Shown one piece after another: positions 11,701 through 23,700 of a stretch of DNA of 64,000 nt. Below the pieces are notes generated by a model that had not been told where the DNA came from, made no database searches, and was given only the letters and a program-made list of their open reading frames with translations. The stretch is from Histoplasma ohiense. Taxonomy: Eukaryota > Ascomycota > Eurotiomycetes > Onygenales > Ajellomycetaceae. The first letter of the stretch is position 1. Each line of letters begins with the position of its first letter. The stretch spans positions 3,291,001-3,355,000 of the forward strand of contig JAEVHH010000005.1 of NCBI GenBank assembly GCA_017607445.1. Direction: 5' to 3'. The position numbers and the translations under genes are program-made.

Positions 11701-13131
11701 CAAATATCTGTTTTGCTTCAGGATGATTTTTTGGAGATTGGTATGTGATGAGGGAGTTGGCGAGAGTAGTATTCACAGCGTCAGTGGCATTGCGCAGTTT
11801 CAATCCAGTTAAGCGTTGCACCTCCGTAATCACTTCTATACCTTTGCGAGCGACATCAACTGCAGTTTGGAACTCGTCCAAAGACAAGTAAAGCTGACCC
11901 ATAATCCTGTGCGCAAGGATTGAACCTGGACTTTGCTCCAGCCCCTCCGCCATCAATAGCAGACGGTCCTCTGGGTTAGATAGGTTGTTGGCTTCACTTG
12001 ACCCCGTGTTTGAATTGATCTCTTTCGGTGACTGCGAGGTGAGCTCTTTAGGGAATGGTGAGATATCGCTTCCGAGAAACCCCTTCAGGACTTTGCTTAA
12101 GCCCTCTTCGGGAAATAGCTCTATGAAATCGTTTAGCAAATTTATATCCAACTCCGCAAGGTCATCTCCATCCTGCCATTCCAAAACAATTTTCCAGGCA
12201 AGCACAAATGGGTGTTTGATTATGACCATCTCCCTAGCAAGTCGCTGTACTTCTTCACGCTTTGGGTTCTTTTGGCCAGCTGCAAGAACTTGAAGCCAGT
12301 CATAAGCTCTTTGCAATAACTTCTCCTCGTAGTTCCGGCGAGTCCCATCATCATTGGACCAATTAATAATTTCACGATAGAGGTTATCTAAATTGCTACG
12401 CTGGAAGGCTTCACGCTTCACCTCGAGGGTCACCTGGTCAATCCGAGCACCCAACCTGGTCCGTCTTTCGCCAATCTCTCTGTTGATAAGCTCTTTTTCC
12501 TCCGCTTCGCATATTTCTATGATACGAAGGTATGTGTGCGAGGGATGTGGCACGGTACCCTCGAGAATGTCATACAAAAAGCTAGAAGGGAGTTGAAGCT
12601 CCAAAGCCTGCTTGTATTGTGCCTTAGAACCGTGTTTTTTAGTCAATTCGACATACTTTTGGACCGCAGATTGACATCTGGCTTTGTCGTCGCTGAAGTT
12701 CGTGTCAGGAAGCGGGAGATATTATGCATGCGACGGCTTTGGAGAATGAGAACTTACGTTGCAGCTAGTATCTGACACAACCTTGTTACCGCTTTGCGAT
12801 ACTGATCTAAATACTTGCCATCTTGCTTCTCGTACAGGGTGAGTAGACCCTGCCAAGCTGTCCGATCATCATCCTTGATAGCAGTTGCTGTTAGGTATGA
12901 AGTCTCCGCCCCTCTAAAATCATTCAAATTATCAAGCGCAAGTCCGAGGAACAGGTGTCTGGAAATAGACCGATTAGTACAGGCAGATCTGGCCGAGGGT
13001 TCTGCTTCCACATACGCATGGTAGTTCTGAGGATCCTTATCACACAAGTCCTTTGCCTTCCCTGCAGCCTGCTCAAAGTCTTTGGAATCCAAACAAGCGC
13101 GGATAGACTTTAAAGATTCTTTTGCCGACAT
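8768..13131 (-). CDS. SKI3: Superkiller complex TPR subunit Ski3 (TTC37 family)
   Basis: Model: complement of 13016..13131, 12758..12958 and 8768..12692; 1413 aa. Intron 1 is 57 bp (GTATGT, TACTAAT branch, TTTCCAG) and joins NYHA to HLFLGLALDNL. Intron 2 is 65 bp (GTAAGT, CTGAC branch, CTTCAG) and joins ILAAT to DDKARCQ. Ski3 is the TPR scaffold of the cytosolic Ski2-Ski3-Ski8 complex, which feeds mRNA into the exosome for 3'-5' decay and acts on non-stop and other faulty messages. TPR units run along the whole protein, for example SFLGSIQSNMNYAPAYSSLG, RRCFHKAF, WPYVALGVVEISRQQY, WNALGVVTTSL and AWTNLGALYLLHNDYELA. Size and repeat architecture fit fungal Ski3. Start MSAKESLKSIRACLD at 13131. 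Divergent from the GH5 gene. Confidence 0.92.
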
Positions 13132-13776
13132 TACTGTATTAGCCTCTATATTTGATGTAATGTGACATGGCCTGCCTATCTCAAACTTTCCGGAAGAGAT
13201 ACGCTCGTTATCCAAGGATGTTCGAATGGACAGGTTTGTTGACTGGCGAATTCGTATCGGCCTCGTATTTCGTATTTCGTATCACGTTATCAGCGGACCC
13301 TCCAGGGCTATGAACGGGTTTATGATATGCAATGATGCCGAGCTTTAGCTTGATGTCATGAATGCCTGTTCATGACATGTGGCAGCCGGTTCTGCGATGA
13401 ACCAGTGTCTGTTTCTGCTCATGCTGCTAGAGTTTCTTTAAAAAATATCCAAGTTGTGACAGAAAATATAATACTGGTATTTAACTCTGTGGTTTCCCTG
13501 TGGGTTCTTTTCGTTAGTTGCCAGCATCACCGCCAATGCAAGCTGGTCGACGTGAGCGCACCACCAGGGCATCAACATCTGCAGAGGTAAGGAAAATTCC
13601 AGCCGAAGTTTGATTGTCCTTAGTGGAATCATTTATTTCGAACTGGCTTACCTGTACTACGCTGAACACTCGCTCGTTCACTCCCACAGTAACCTCCGTT
13701 ATCCAGCCAAGCTCGAAGCTCTCCCTCGAGGTCCTTACCACACCCTAATCCATTCACTCGAGCGACATCTCTCTAA
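13132..13776. promoter_or_regulatory. Divergent promoter region SKI3 / steryl glucosidase
   Basis: About 645 bp between the two ATGs, transcribed in opposite directions. No coding sequence is seen. No specific factor site can be named from sequence alone. Confidence 0.45.
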
Positions 13777-16275
13777 ATGGCCCCCCTAAGGTTTAGGGTC
13801 GAAGGAAGCACCTTCCGGGATTCACAGAACAGAGAGGTCACTTTGAGAGGAATAAACGTGGATGCTGCTGCTAAATATCCCAAAAAGCCTAACATACCTT
13901 CGTACGTATCGGAGAACTTCTATGACGGGGATAATGTTTCTTTCGTGGGCCGACCGTTCGAACTGAAAGACGCGCATACTCATTTTGCAAGATTAAAGAG
14001 ATGGGGTTACAATTTCATAAGATATATTTTTACTTGGGAGGCTCTTGAGCATAGCGGACCCGGCAAATATGATGAGGAATTTATAAAATCCACAATAGAA
14101 ATACTCCGTCTAGCAAAAAGCTATGGGTTTTATGTGTATATGGACCCTCATCAGGATGTGGTATGTCCTTTGGGTATCTATCTACTCTAGATACAGATTT
14201 ACTTTCATTAACATTCAATAAATACATAGTGGTCTCGATTCTCTGGCGGCTCAGGGGCTCCTCTGTGGACCGTTTACGCGGCTGGCTTCAATCCTCGTAA
14301 CTTCAATGTTACTCAAGCTGCCCTTGTGCAAAATACGTATCTCCCAGAGCCTGCGACCTTCCCGAAAATGATCTGGAGCACGAATTATAGCCGACTCGTC
14401 TGCCAGACGATTTTCACCCTTTTCTGGGCGGGAAAAGACTTCGCACCAAAGGCAATTATCGACGGTAAAAATATTCAAGATTATCTCCAAAGTCACTATA
14501 TAAATGCATGCAAGCATCTTGCAACCCGAATCCATGAGGCCGGCGATCTGGAGGACGAGGTCGTAATTGGGTGGGAAAATATGAATGAGGTGAATCGAGG
14601 GCTAGTAGGAATTCAAGATCTCTCTATTATCCCTTCAGACCAGCACCTCCAACTTGGCACTTCACCCACTGCTTTTCAAGGGATGTTGACCGGCTCCGGC
14701 CGTGCATGCGAAGTGAACACATGGGGATTTGGGAGCTTTGGGCCCTACCAAATTGGAAGGGAACTGGTTGATCCTAAGGGCCAAAGTGCGTGGCTGACCG
14801 CTAATTTTGACGACACCATCTACGGTTGGAAAAGAGATCCTCAGTGGAAATTAGGAGAATGCCTCTGGGCTCAGCACGGCGTCTGGGATCCAAACACCGA
14901 CAGCTTGCTGAAAAAGGACTATTTTGCCAAGGACCCAAAGACGGGTAAAACCCTCAACTACGAAGGTTTTACGAATCAGTATTTTATGGATCACTATCGG
15001 AACTTCAAAAATGCCATTAGAAGCGTGCATGCCAATGCTATCATGTTTTGCCAGCCGGCTGTGTTGGAGTTACCTCCGTCCATCAAAGGAACTGAGGATG
15101 ATGATGCAAACATGGTCCATGCCGCGCATCAGTATGATGGACTCACGCTCATGACCAAACACTGGTTAGTGGATGCGCCTTCTCTTCTATTGTGCAAATC
15201 ATTGACCTTCTAATTTTTAGGAATCGCATCTACAACGTGGACGTTGTTGGGGTTATACGGGGCAAATATCTCAGCCCGGTTTTTGCTATCAAAATAGGTG
15301 AAACTGCAATTAGAAATTGCCTCCGCGACCAACTACGCTACTTGCGAAACGAGAGCTTCGATTATATGGGTCTCCACCCCATGGTTTTCACGGAGCTTGG
15401 CATTCCGTACGATATGGATGACAAACATGCATATAAAACAGGCGATTTTAGTAGTCAAACCAGCGCAATGGATGCAAATCACTTTGCGATAGAAGGGAGT
15501 GGATCAAATGGCTTTTCGCTGTGGTGTTATACGTCAGAGGTACGGAGTCATTTGTCACCCCAAAAACACAAATAAAAACGAGTGAAATCACTAACCAAGT
15601 TAACTGTTATAGAATTGCCATGAATGGGGGGATCGATGGAACGGCGAGGACCTTTCCATATTCTCAGCCGATGACCTAGAATTACCTCTTCAAGATCTGG
15701 ATGTGCTAGGGAATATTCCGCAAAATCGGCTCTCCACATCCTCAGATCGAACTTCTCCCACATTCTCCACTGCTCAAAGCAATTCAGCTACCCATGTTTC
15801 CTCTCAAAATCTAAAAAACGCGATTCCACAACCTTCTATAAGTCAAGTGACACAGCCATCTCCCGAGCTGACAGATAAGCCTGGCTTCCGTGCAGCAGAA
15901 GCATTTATCCGGCCCAGCCCTGTCGCTACCCACGGCTCCATCAAAGAATATGGATTTGATCTCCGAAACTGTCTCTTCACACTATCATTGTCTGCTGACA
16001 CTGCTACAACCGAGGCTGCACCTTCTATTATCTACCTCCCCGAGTGGCACTATCCGAAAATGAACACTGAGGTAGCTGTTAGTGGTGGAAAATGGGCGAT
16101 TGATGTTCAAGAGGTTGGATCTGGAACTATGCAAATGCTGAAATGGTGGCATGCAGAAGGGGATCAAAACATCAAAATTCAGGGGCTAAAACGGAAAGCT
16201 GCGACTGTTCCTGACACCAGTGAGGATGAAGGATATCTTGAGCAATGCCAGCGTAATTCTTGCAGTGTGATGTGA
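13777..16275 (+). CDS. GH5 steryl-beta-glucosidase (EGCrP2/Egh1-like)
   Basis: Model: join 13777..14160, 14230..15164, 15221..15539, 15613..16275; 766 aa, introns 69, 56 and 73 bp, all frames consistent. Family members hydrolyse the glucose of ergosteryl-beta-glucoside and thus control steryl glucoside levels; some also act on glucosylceramide. GH5 landmarks: TLRGINVDAAAKYP, LKRWGYNFIRYIFTWEALEH, YVYMDPHQDVWSRFSGGSGA, the acid/base glutamate in GWENMNEVNRG (about E248) and the nucleophile in MVFTELGIPYDM (about E498). The C-terminal domain follows NCHEWGDRWNGEDL, with a Ser/Thr-rich insert around residues 575-640. There is no signal peptide, which suggests a cytosolic enzyme. The last four residues are C-S-V-M, a possible CaaX prenylation box. 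Confidence 0.88.
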
Positions 16276-16635
16276 TGTAGCGCCTAGGTGACATGTTCTC
16301 TATCCCATATTTCATCCTCTTCATAATTTTCGTTCATGTTTGTTTTTTGCCTCATTAGACATGTGGGTTTCGGTGTTTTGAATATCGTTCTCTTGGCCAC
16401 TTATTTCACGTTTTTTTTTTCTTTTGCCCCGGACAATTGTTTCGTCCAGAGTTACGTGTTGTTACACTGTGCTGATCATATCGCTGATATACACGACTTT
16501 CCTTCATGCACTTTTCTGATTTGACAAGCTAATACTGATACAGCTGTTGCTTCCGTTGTTTCATCTCTTTCATTTTTGCTCATGATGTCGTGTCGTTATC
16601 GTTAAACCTTTGGTTTGAGAAGTTGACGGAACAAA
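16276..16635. other. 3' flank of the GH5 gene
   Basis: T-rich sequence with no gene, probably the 3' UTR and terminator of the GH5 gene and the promoter of the small candidate gene that follows. Confidence 0.5.
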
Positions 16636-17218
16636 ATGAATTTTCGCTTCCAAGTCGTTGCCCCATTTCTAATTGCTTTGTCAGTCGTTTTTGCATCTGA
16701 TTTCGTCAAATTTGACAATCAACAACTTCGAGAATTCTTAGTTTCTCACAGCCCTGTTGTTCTGTAGATGGCATGGTCCCAGGTCTGGTTAGTTCACCAA
16801 AATGTGAGGGTGAAATCGAGATAAGTGTGGAGATAAATAGCACAGGTGGAATCTTATGCCATTCCAACATATTCAATCAGCAACCGAACGGAAGCGAAAG
16901 GGGGATTAAGATTGGGACTATCATCACGATTATTCGTAACGTAACTATGCAATGTAAGGCGTCAAACTAAATGGCATGACATGCAAATTTACAGTGGAAA
17001 CTACGAGGGTCGTAGATATATATCCAAGCCATTGCTGGTACGAGCCAGCCACGACAAAAACCGGAACCAAGTTATGTACTTTACATTCATCACCCCCGTT
17101 AAAAGAAAAATATGTCCTTAGATGCATTCACTCAAATTATGCAAGATTCCTCCATTTGGATGCTATTGCTCCTGTTGGTGCGGCTGATTTTGATATCGAA
17201 GTTGCAGAAGATCGGTAA
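16636..17218 (+). CDS. Candidate small secreted protein with seven cysteines
   Basis: Proposed model: join 16636..16704, 16752..16953, 16995..17218; 164 aa. Exon 1 encodes a good signal peptide (MNFRFQVVAPFLIALSVVFA). The first acceptor is strong (TTTCTCACAG), but its donor GTCAAA is weak. Intron 2 (GTAAGG to TTTACAG) is only 41 bp. The mature part would contain P-C-C-S near its start, S-P-K-C-E, I-L-C-H, S-H-C-W-Y, K-L-C-T and L-R-C-I. I recognise no family. If exon 1 is not spliced as proposed, its frame stops at 16765-16767. The 3' end overlaps the Pho85-like relic tail to tail by 56 bp. It could be an effector-like secreted protein, a decayed gene or chance frames. Confidence 0.33.
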
Positions 17219-18233
17219 ACCATGGATGACAAAGAGCGTCGGCGGCACTGATCCTCATCTCAGGATGTAACTGCAGCATGCGATTGAGCAGATCGAGACC
17301 TAGATTATCTATCCGGGGAAGGATCAGACTTAAATCCTGTGCGGCATACACCAGAAAATTTGGTTTGTATTCCAGAAATTGTGAGATCCCAGGCCAAGAA
17401 CGCTCCGACGGTGTTCCCATCAGGCGGAAGATTTTCTGTAATTGATCCTCATTGGTAGAGCCAGGGAACAAAGGGCGTCCCGCATACATTTCAGCCATGA
17501 TACAGCCGGCAGACCATATATCAATGCTCGTGTTGTACATGTACATGTACAGTACATACGGCTTCCGAGGAGAACGTCCGGGGCACGATACCACAATGTA
17601 ACGACCTCGTGCGAGAAGGTGTTGACTGGAATACCAAATGCTCGTGCCAAACCGAAGTCTGCCAATTTCAATTGTCCATTCTCATTAATCAACTGGTTTT
17701 GGGGCTTGAGATCTCGATGCAGGATACAATTATGGTGACAAAATGCAACGCCACGCAGTAATTGGTGCATGAAATCTTTGATAGTGGCACATTCCAGTTG
17801 GTTGTTTCGCACTTCCATGTATTTTTTCAGGTCTTTGTCCATGAACTCGAAAACAAGCTGATGCTTGTTTTCGGTGTGAATTATATCATACAGAGATAGA
17901 ATATTTTCATGTTTTAGTTCTTTCATCAGGGAGATCTCGCGAATTGCAGTGGATGGAGTACCCTCTTCCGAATCCAGATGGATCTCTTTCAAAGCTACCA
18001 TCTGAGCAGTTTGCCGGTTTCTCCCTTTATAAACCTACATAATGGAAGTTAGAATGGTCTATCTGACTACTTTTAGCAGATTGAAGAGAATAGAAAATTT
18101 GTCGTAGCAACATACGGTCGCATAGGTGCCTTCACTGAGCTACAAATATTTGGTCAGCCTCAATGTCGTAGGAATTTCGTATGAAATTCAGGGTTTGCTG
18201 AAAAGAGCTCCGCTGCGGGGGTCTGCTATCCAT
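17163..18233 (-). pseudogene. Pho85/PhoA-like cyclin-dependent kinase, disrupted
   Basis: Strong similarity to the fungal Pho85/PhoA kinase, which pairs with Pho80-type cyclins in phosphate and nutrient signalling. Remaining pieces on the minus strand: a putative first exon from 18233 (MDSRPPQRSSFQQ), a 24-nt exon 18116..18139 (LSEGTYAT) and a main exon from 18034. The main exon holds VALKEIHLDSEEG, PSTAIREISLMKELKHENIL, HRDLKPQNQLIN, LADFGLARAFG and TLWYRAPDVLLGSR. Three defects stand out. No GT donor fits exon 1, and three residues before the P-loop appear to be missing. The first P-loop glycine is serine (LSEG rather than LGEG). Seventeen extra bases made of GTACAT units (17535-17551) shift the frame between VLLGSRMY and NTSIDIWSAGC. 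Downstream the frame is intact to a stop at 17163. Sequencing error in the repeat or unusual splicing remain possible. Confidence 0.75.
17535..17551. repeat. 17-bp GTACAT-unit insertion in the kinase frame
   Basis: Relative to the Pho85 consensus spacing (GSR-x-Y-N-T-x-I-D-I-W), 17 bases built from GTACAT units are extra. Seventeen is not a multiple of three, and the block contains no AG acceptor, so it cannot be a normal intron end. Confidence 0.65.
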
Positions 18234-20731
18234 CGTCAGTGTTGAGTATCGGTCCAGGGACAACGCTTGGAATGGACGGTAAATGGAGCAGATCGAAGGT
18301 CAAACTCTAGAAGTAAAAGAACAGAAAACTAGGTCAGACGGACAGGTAAATCACTAGCCAACTTGTAGCGATGTTGGCCTGTGAATAACAACGACGTATC
18401 TTCGGCTTTGATGGTGGCAGTAAATGATAAGCGGTGGGGTGTTGCCGCTGATGTTACAGAGTGCAATGCCCGCAACAATATGTCGTCAGCCAGCGCTTAT
18501 GGTGCAGAATCATTGGCTCCTACAGAATTCAACAGCAAGGCTGGCTGACTTGCTGGCGCTTGTCTGTGGACGATTGAACATCTGACAGAGTCTTGATAGT
18601 GCATACTACAAATTTTATCAACTACTTTTCTACCGCCTATTAGTTTTCGAGCAATAATCCCTTGTATGGTATTGATTCGTCAGTAATTTTGGACAACCAC
18701 ACTTAGAGTGTAGATCAATTATTAACAGGATTTGTTGACAAAGGGCCAAGCGTATTGAGTAGCAGTGCGGTGACAACGAAAGAGTAGAGGGTGCTGGGAT
18801 ATCAGAATCATAACGATTCTCAAACATCGAGGAGCGTCAGGATTGTTATGACCCAGCAAAGCGCTATTTTTCATCCGCGGCGCATGACTCCATATGCAGG
18901 ACCCCAGGTTTGGCAAAAGTTCTAAGTCGGTTGCAGGAATCACTCAGTACCTAGAGGCCCTGGCACATGGAAGTATCCAAACTAATCTAGAATGATTACT
19001 CACTGACATAGGAAGATACCAGGATTCGAGGTTACTTCTGTGCCCAACCGTCTTAGTCCAATCATACAAAGAGGAAAGACTGTCAACCTAACAATAAGGT
19101 TCTTCAGGTCTGCTCAGTCAATGAGCCAAAGCTAAACCAAGGGTGCCAGAGTACGGCCCTGATAGGTAGGTACTTGGACAATCCCTTGATATAGTGATTT
19201 AATCTCAATCGTAAAAAATATACCTATCCTTTCAAAATTTGACGTGTCTGCTAGCCGAAAGAAAGATAATGCTGTATGTCCACATATTGCATACGTAGCA
19301 CATAAAGAGCGCGGTTGGACGAAGGTATTGGTGGTGGGGAAGCTCTTTCACAGCGGCAAGTCCAGCCACTTTTCCTTCCCACCAGTGGGATATTGGCTTT
19401 AGCTTACAGCAACGTCCCTATTCATTTTACCCATGCCGTGCTAGACAGATTTCATTCCCCTGGCCGTGTTGAGGGGTCGATATTGCGTAGAAGGCACCCT
19501 AGCAAAACCAATGGTATTGTTAAACCGCATCATGCTGTTGGCCGGAATCAGTTTGCCGCGGGCGCGAGAACAAGTTCATTCTAATGAGCAAGTGACTGGT
19601 AGCAGTACATGTCGACAGCAACGTGCTGACGAATATACTACCACGAAGAGGCCTCTCATGGACACCGAACAAGAAATCACAAAGGCTTGTGATAGATTCT
19701 CAGACCGACGCTGCTTATTGTTTTGAGCTCGTGAGGGGGCTAGGGAGTCTTTAGCTTGTTTGCGATATACGCGCCAGGGGCGAAGAGAGGTGGTGGGAAA
19801 AGCTTAGGGGGAGCCGAAGATACGGTATAGTATTTTGCCGGCTCCTGTCAGGCGTTCCTAAGGCGCTCAGAAAGTTCCAAGTTCGTCCAGTCATGCTGAG
19901 ATCAAGGTTGTGGGTCGAGGGTTGGAGAGAGGGGAAGGTGGATAGAGAGAAGGACGTAGCGAAACGAAACCGAAGATATCCCTAGAAGAACAAATTTGAC
20001 TTGCTAAATCATAACTCAGCACCTATTCCGTCTATCATGAATGGGTATAGTCACCACTTCTGTCAGTGTGCTGTAAAAACAGTAGGGATAATAAAAGTTT
20101 GCGGTCAAACTGATAGATAGAATCTTGGACGAAAATTCAAAACATAGTAGGTAAAAGAGACTCCTCCCATGGTCGCGTGAGCCCGCGCTTGTCAATGGCA
20201 TGATCGGGAAGGGAGGTAAAAGCAAAATGGGCGCAAATCGAAAGATGAGACTTGTCATTCGGAAGTTTGGGGGCGGAACCCGCTGGCGGGAAAAAAGCCA
20301 AGATCAGTCCCGCAGATCGGCATCAGTTCTCTTTTTGTTCTTTTTCTTTCTCCCTCTCTTTCTTTTTCGTTACAAGTTCTCTCAAAGAGTCAAACAACCG
20401 TCAACTGTCGCCAAACCAGACTGCCCCAGTAATTGCCAGCTGATATTGTTCGGCCCACCAGGCATCCAAAGGGCGCTAAAATAGACTCCAAGCTGGAGGT
20501 TTCGTTGACGAATACAAAATCGCGCATGGCAGCGAATTAAATATTCACCAGTTGATCTCGAAATTTCACCACGCCTGCAGAGTTCGAACCATGCATCGAC
20601 GCCACTATTAGAACCATGAAACATTGATATCAGTATTCTTCGTCCATACAGCCCACTTTGCAGCTCTGGGTAGAATTGCAGGTCCTGTCTCTCTTTCCCC
20701 GAATATTCAAGCTGTAGGTAGCGGTAGTACC
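18234..20731. other. Intergenic region upstream of MSN5
   Basis: About 2.5 kb without a gene that I can support. Short open frames at 19315-19726 lack family features. A strongly pyrimidine-rich block at about 20330-20372 lies some 360 bp before the MSN5 start and probably belongs to its promoter or 5' UTR. Confidence 0.5.
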
Positions 20732-23700
20732 ATGTTGGATTCTGTGGTGCCGAACCTTCGAAACATCATACAAGCTCTTGATATCATCCACAGCCCAACT
20801 TCAACCAACGCCATCCGGCAACAAGCTTCCGAATTCCTCGAATCTCAGAAACATGCAAAGTCAGCTGCTGATACTGGCTATGCATTGGCAATAGAGAAGA
20901 TTGATTCTCCTATCCTCCGCCATTTCGGTCTGTCATTACTTGAGCATTTTCTACGGCATAACTATTCACGTTTGTCTGAGGAAGAACAGGAAAGTGCCAA
21001 AGGGAAAATCATCCTTTTGGCCAAATCGATCAGTCCCCAGGATGAGTCGTTTATCGGCAACAAAGTGGCGCTTCTATGGGTAGAAGGAGCAAAGTGTAGC
21101 TGGGGCGCTGGTAAATGGACGGAGATGGACGCCGATTTGATTCAGATATGGAATATGTCTTGGGCGCATAAGAAACTAGTCCTTTCGATTCTAGAAACTC
21201 TGTCCGACGATATTTTTAATCACGAAGATAAAACTTCGTCATCCCACGAAACTCCTCTCCATCGCGCACTTGTTGAAATAGTTCCGCCTAACTCAGTCTT
21301 TGAAGAATTGCATCCCGGGAGAGATCACCACACTGAGCTACGCTATCGTAGCCACGGTAGCCGTGGGTGGCTGTTCATGACATGCGACCTTTTGAGCGAA
21401 TGCCTAAATAACATCCAAAGCTCACGCGAAGCCAAAATATGCGCCATACAAGCACTAGCGACCTTGCGATCACTAATGTTATGGTCGAATCCTTTGGCAA
21501 TATCGAGAGCTATGTGTGTCGAAATGATTTTCAAAGCATTAGTGGTCCAGGACGATGATATTCTTATGGTAAGTATCCCACCCTCCAGTTTGATTTCTCC
21601 ATTTTCTCAAATGGTGACGATTGATAATGTTGCTAGGCTGCCATCGATGCTCTTCATGCTCTATACAGCAGGAATCATGATATGATGAAGTTCCAGGACC
21701 TTGTCAATTTAGTATACCAAACCCAAAATATCCATGTTCTGCAAAATCTCTATAACTGGTCGATTGTTGACGTACACGATATATCGGTCTCGAAATACAA
21801 TATATCTAAGAAATTATCTGAAGTAAACATCGCTAATTCCTGTATGGGTCTTCAAAAACTAACCTACATCATTCCAGCTGATATCGTATATTGCCGGATT
21901 CCTTGAGGAGAAGAACTTCGATTTCCATAAGGATATCGATTTGGCAACATTCTTTCCATTCCTTATGAACATACTTCAACATCCCAGTCTGACTGTTTCG
22001 ATACCCATACTCCATTCATGGTCCAGACTACTACTGTTGAGCAAAATCACAGGCTTGGATGTAATCCACAGACTTATCGCGCCAATACTTGAAACATGCA
22101 CTCAACGTCTTGTGCGCTACGAAACTCTGCCCGAAGACACTGATGACCCGACGATTATATTTCTAAACGAGGACATCGACACCATACCGGAGAGGCATGC
22201 ATTCGTTGGGAACTACCGGCGATACTGTGCTCAATCAATTGAACTAATAGTGTATCGATGCCCACATGACGCGATCCCACATATTCTCGCTCGAGCAGAT
22301 TATGTCTTGAACAATCTATATAATGCAACCGCTCCTTTCAATCGTGAGTTCTCCCGCTTAATATGCGTCAGAACTTAGTTGACATGACTAGCTGCAACCT
22401 TTAAAAAACACTCCCTGCCTTTGTTGCAAGCGGATACTCAGTTCACTGTCGTTGAGGCTACCCTAAGGGGCTTCAGCAAATGGGTGGAGGCGCCTGGAAA
22501 CTCTCCACAACAGGATGTTCGTACTTCCCTACAAAAGGCAGTTTCTTAACACTTACATCCGCTCTAGGAACAACAACGACTTGGACTGGAAAGTTCTTTA
22601 GAGTCGTGGGCGCTCAACTTAATGCAAAAGAATTTTCAAGTAAGGACTGAGTACCTATCCTCCCGTTTACATAAGTCGACTAAATTAAATAGGATCCGGT
22701 TGTTAAAGAACGAGTCATAAGGCTTTCCGTTGATTTTTGTTACAAAGCGTTGAAGAACAACCAAAGTTTCGCTCTTAAGGTTCTGGAGCATATTCTAACA
22801 ACGAGCCTTCCCGACCTTCCAGAATATCCTGCCTACTCTGAAGCTGTGAAGGAACTCCACAATACGGCTACATACGAAGTACGGCGGTTGACCATACGCT
22901 ACGCCGATTATTTTTCGGTAAGTTCATGTCGTAATGAGAAAGCTTGGCTGCAACTGACCAGCCAGACGTTTTATGATGTTCTAGAACAAAAAATTCAGGA
23001 GATTGTTTCGATGTCCAGCGCGGAAGACAAGCCCCAAATGGAGCTTTCTTCGATCCTTCTCATCATTATGTAAGTCCGTCCTAACAACTCAGAGACCAGG
23101 CTTCTAAAGTATTCCAGGCAACGGGCGCCGCAGGTGGACCCTACTCTACGGCAGTCTCGACTACGATTGTTTATTGAACCCATTATACAATCATGGAGTA
23201 GCGGGGAGTTCAGGCAAATTTCAGCATCCTTCGGGGGGTTCTGTCAACTGCTTGGATTAGACCAAATTTGGCCATATCTACAGCGTGTCCAAGCCCAGAA
23301 AGTGGAGGACTGGTCCATGATACCTTTGGATGAGGAGGGGAGGAAAATACAAGCCCACATGACATTAAAATTCCAGGTACTACGCCATGAGTTCACACCA
23401 TCATCAAAAGGACTTCGATTAACATCCTTAGCAACTCCCGCTACGAATGACGAAAACAATGCTATCGGTATCCACAGAAAAGCTACAATCCACCGACCCA
23501 GCATACTTAATTGCGTGCGATTTATGGCGCGACTCAATCCCCCTTATTCTCCCGACATTGCTCCAGCTTTTGAGGTTCGCAACGTAATCCTTCCAATTTA
23601 TGAACATAAAGCTAACCAGCTGTTAAGCCATGCACATGCCTTTCACAATTCAGAAAATTGTCCTGAACTACCACAAGATATGGCCCCACTTGTTGGACGG

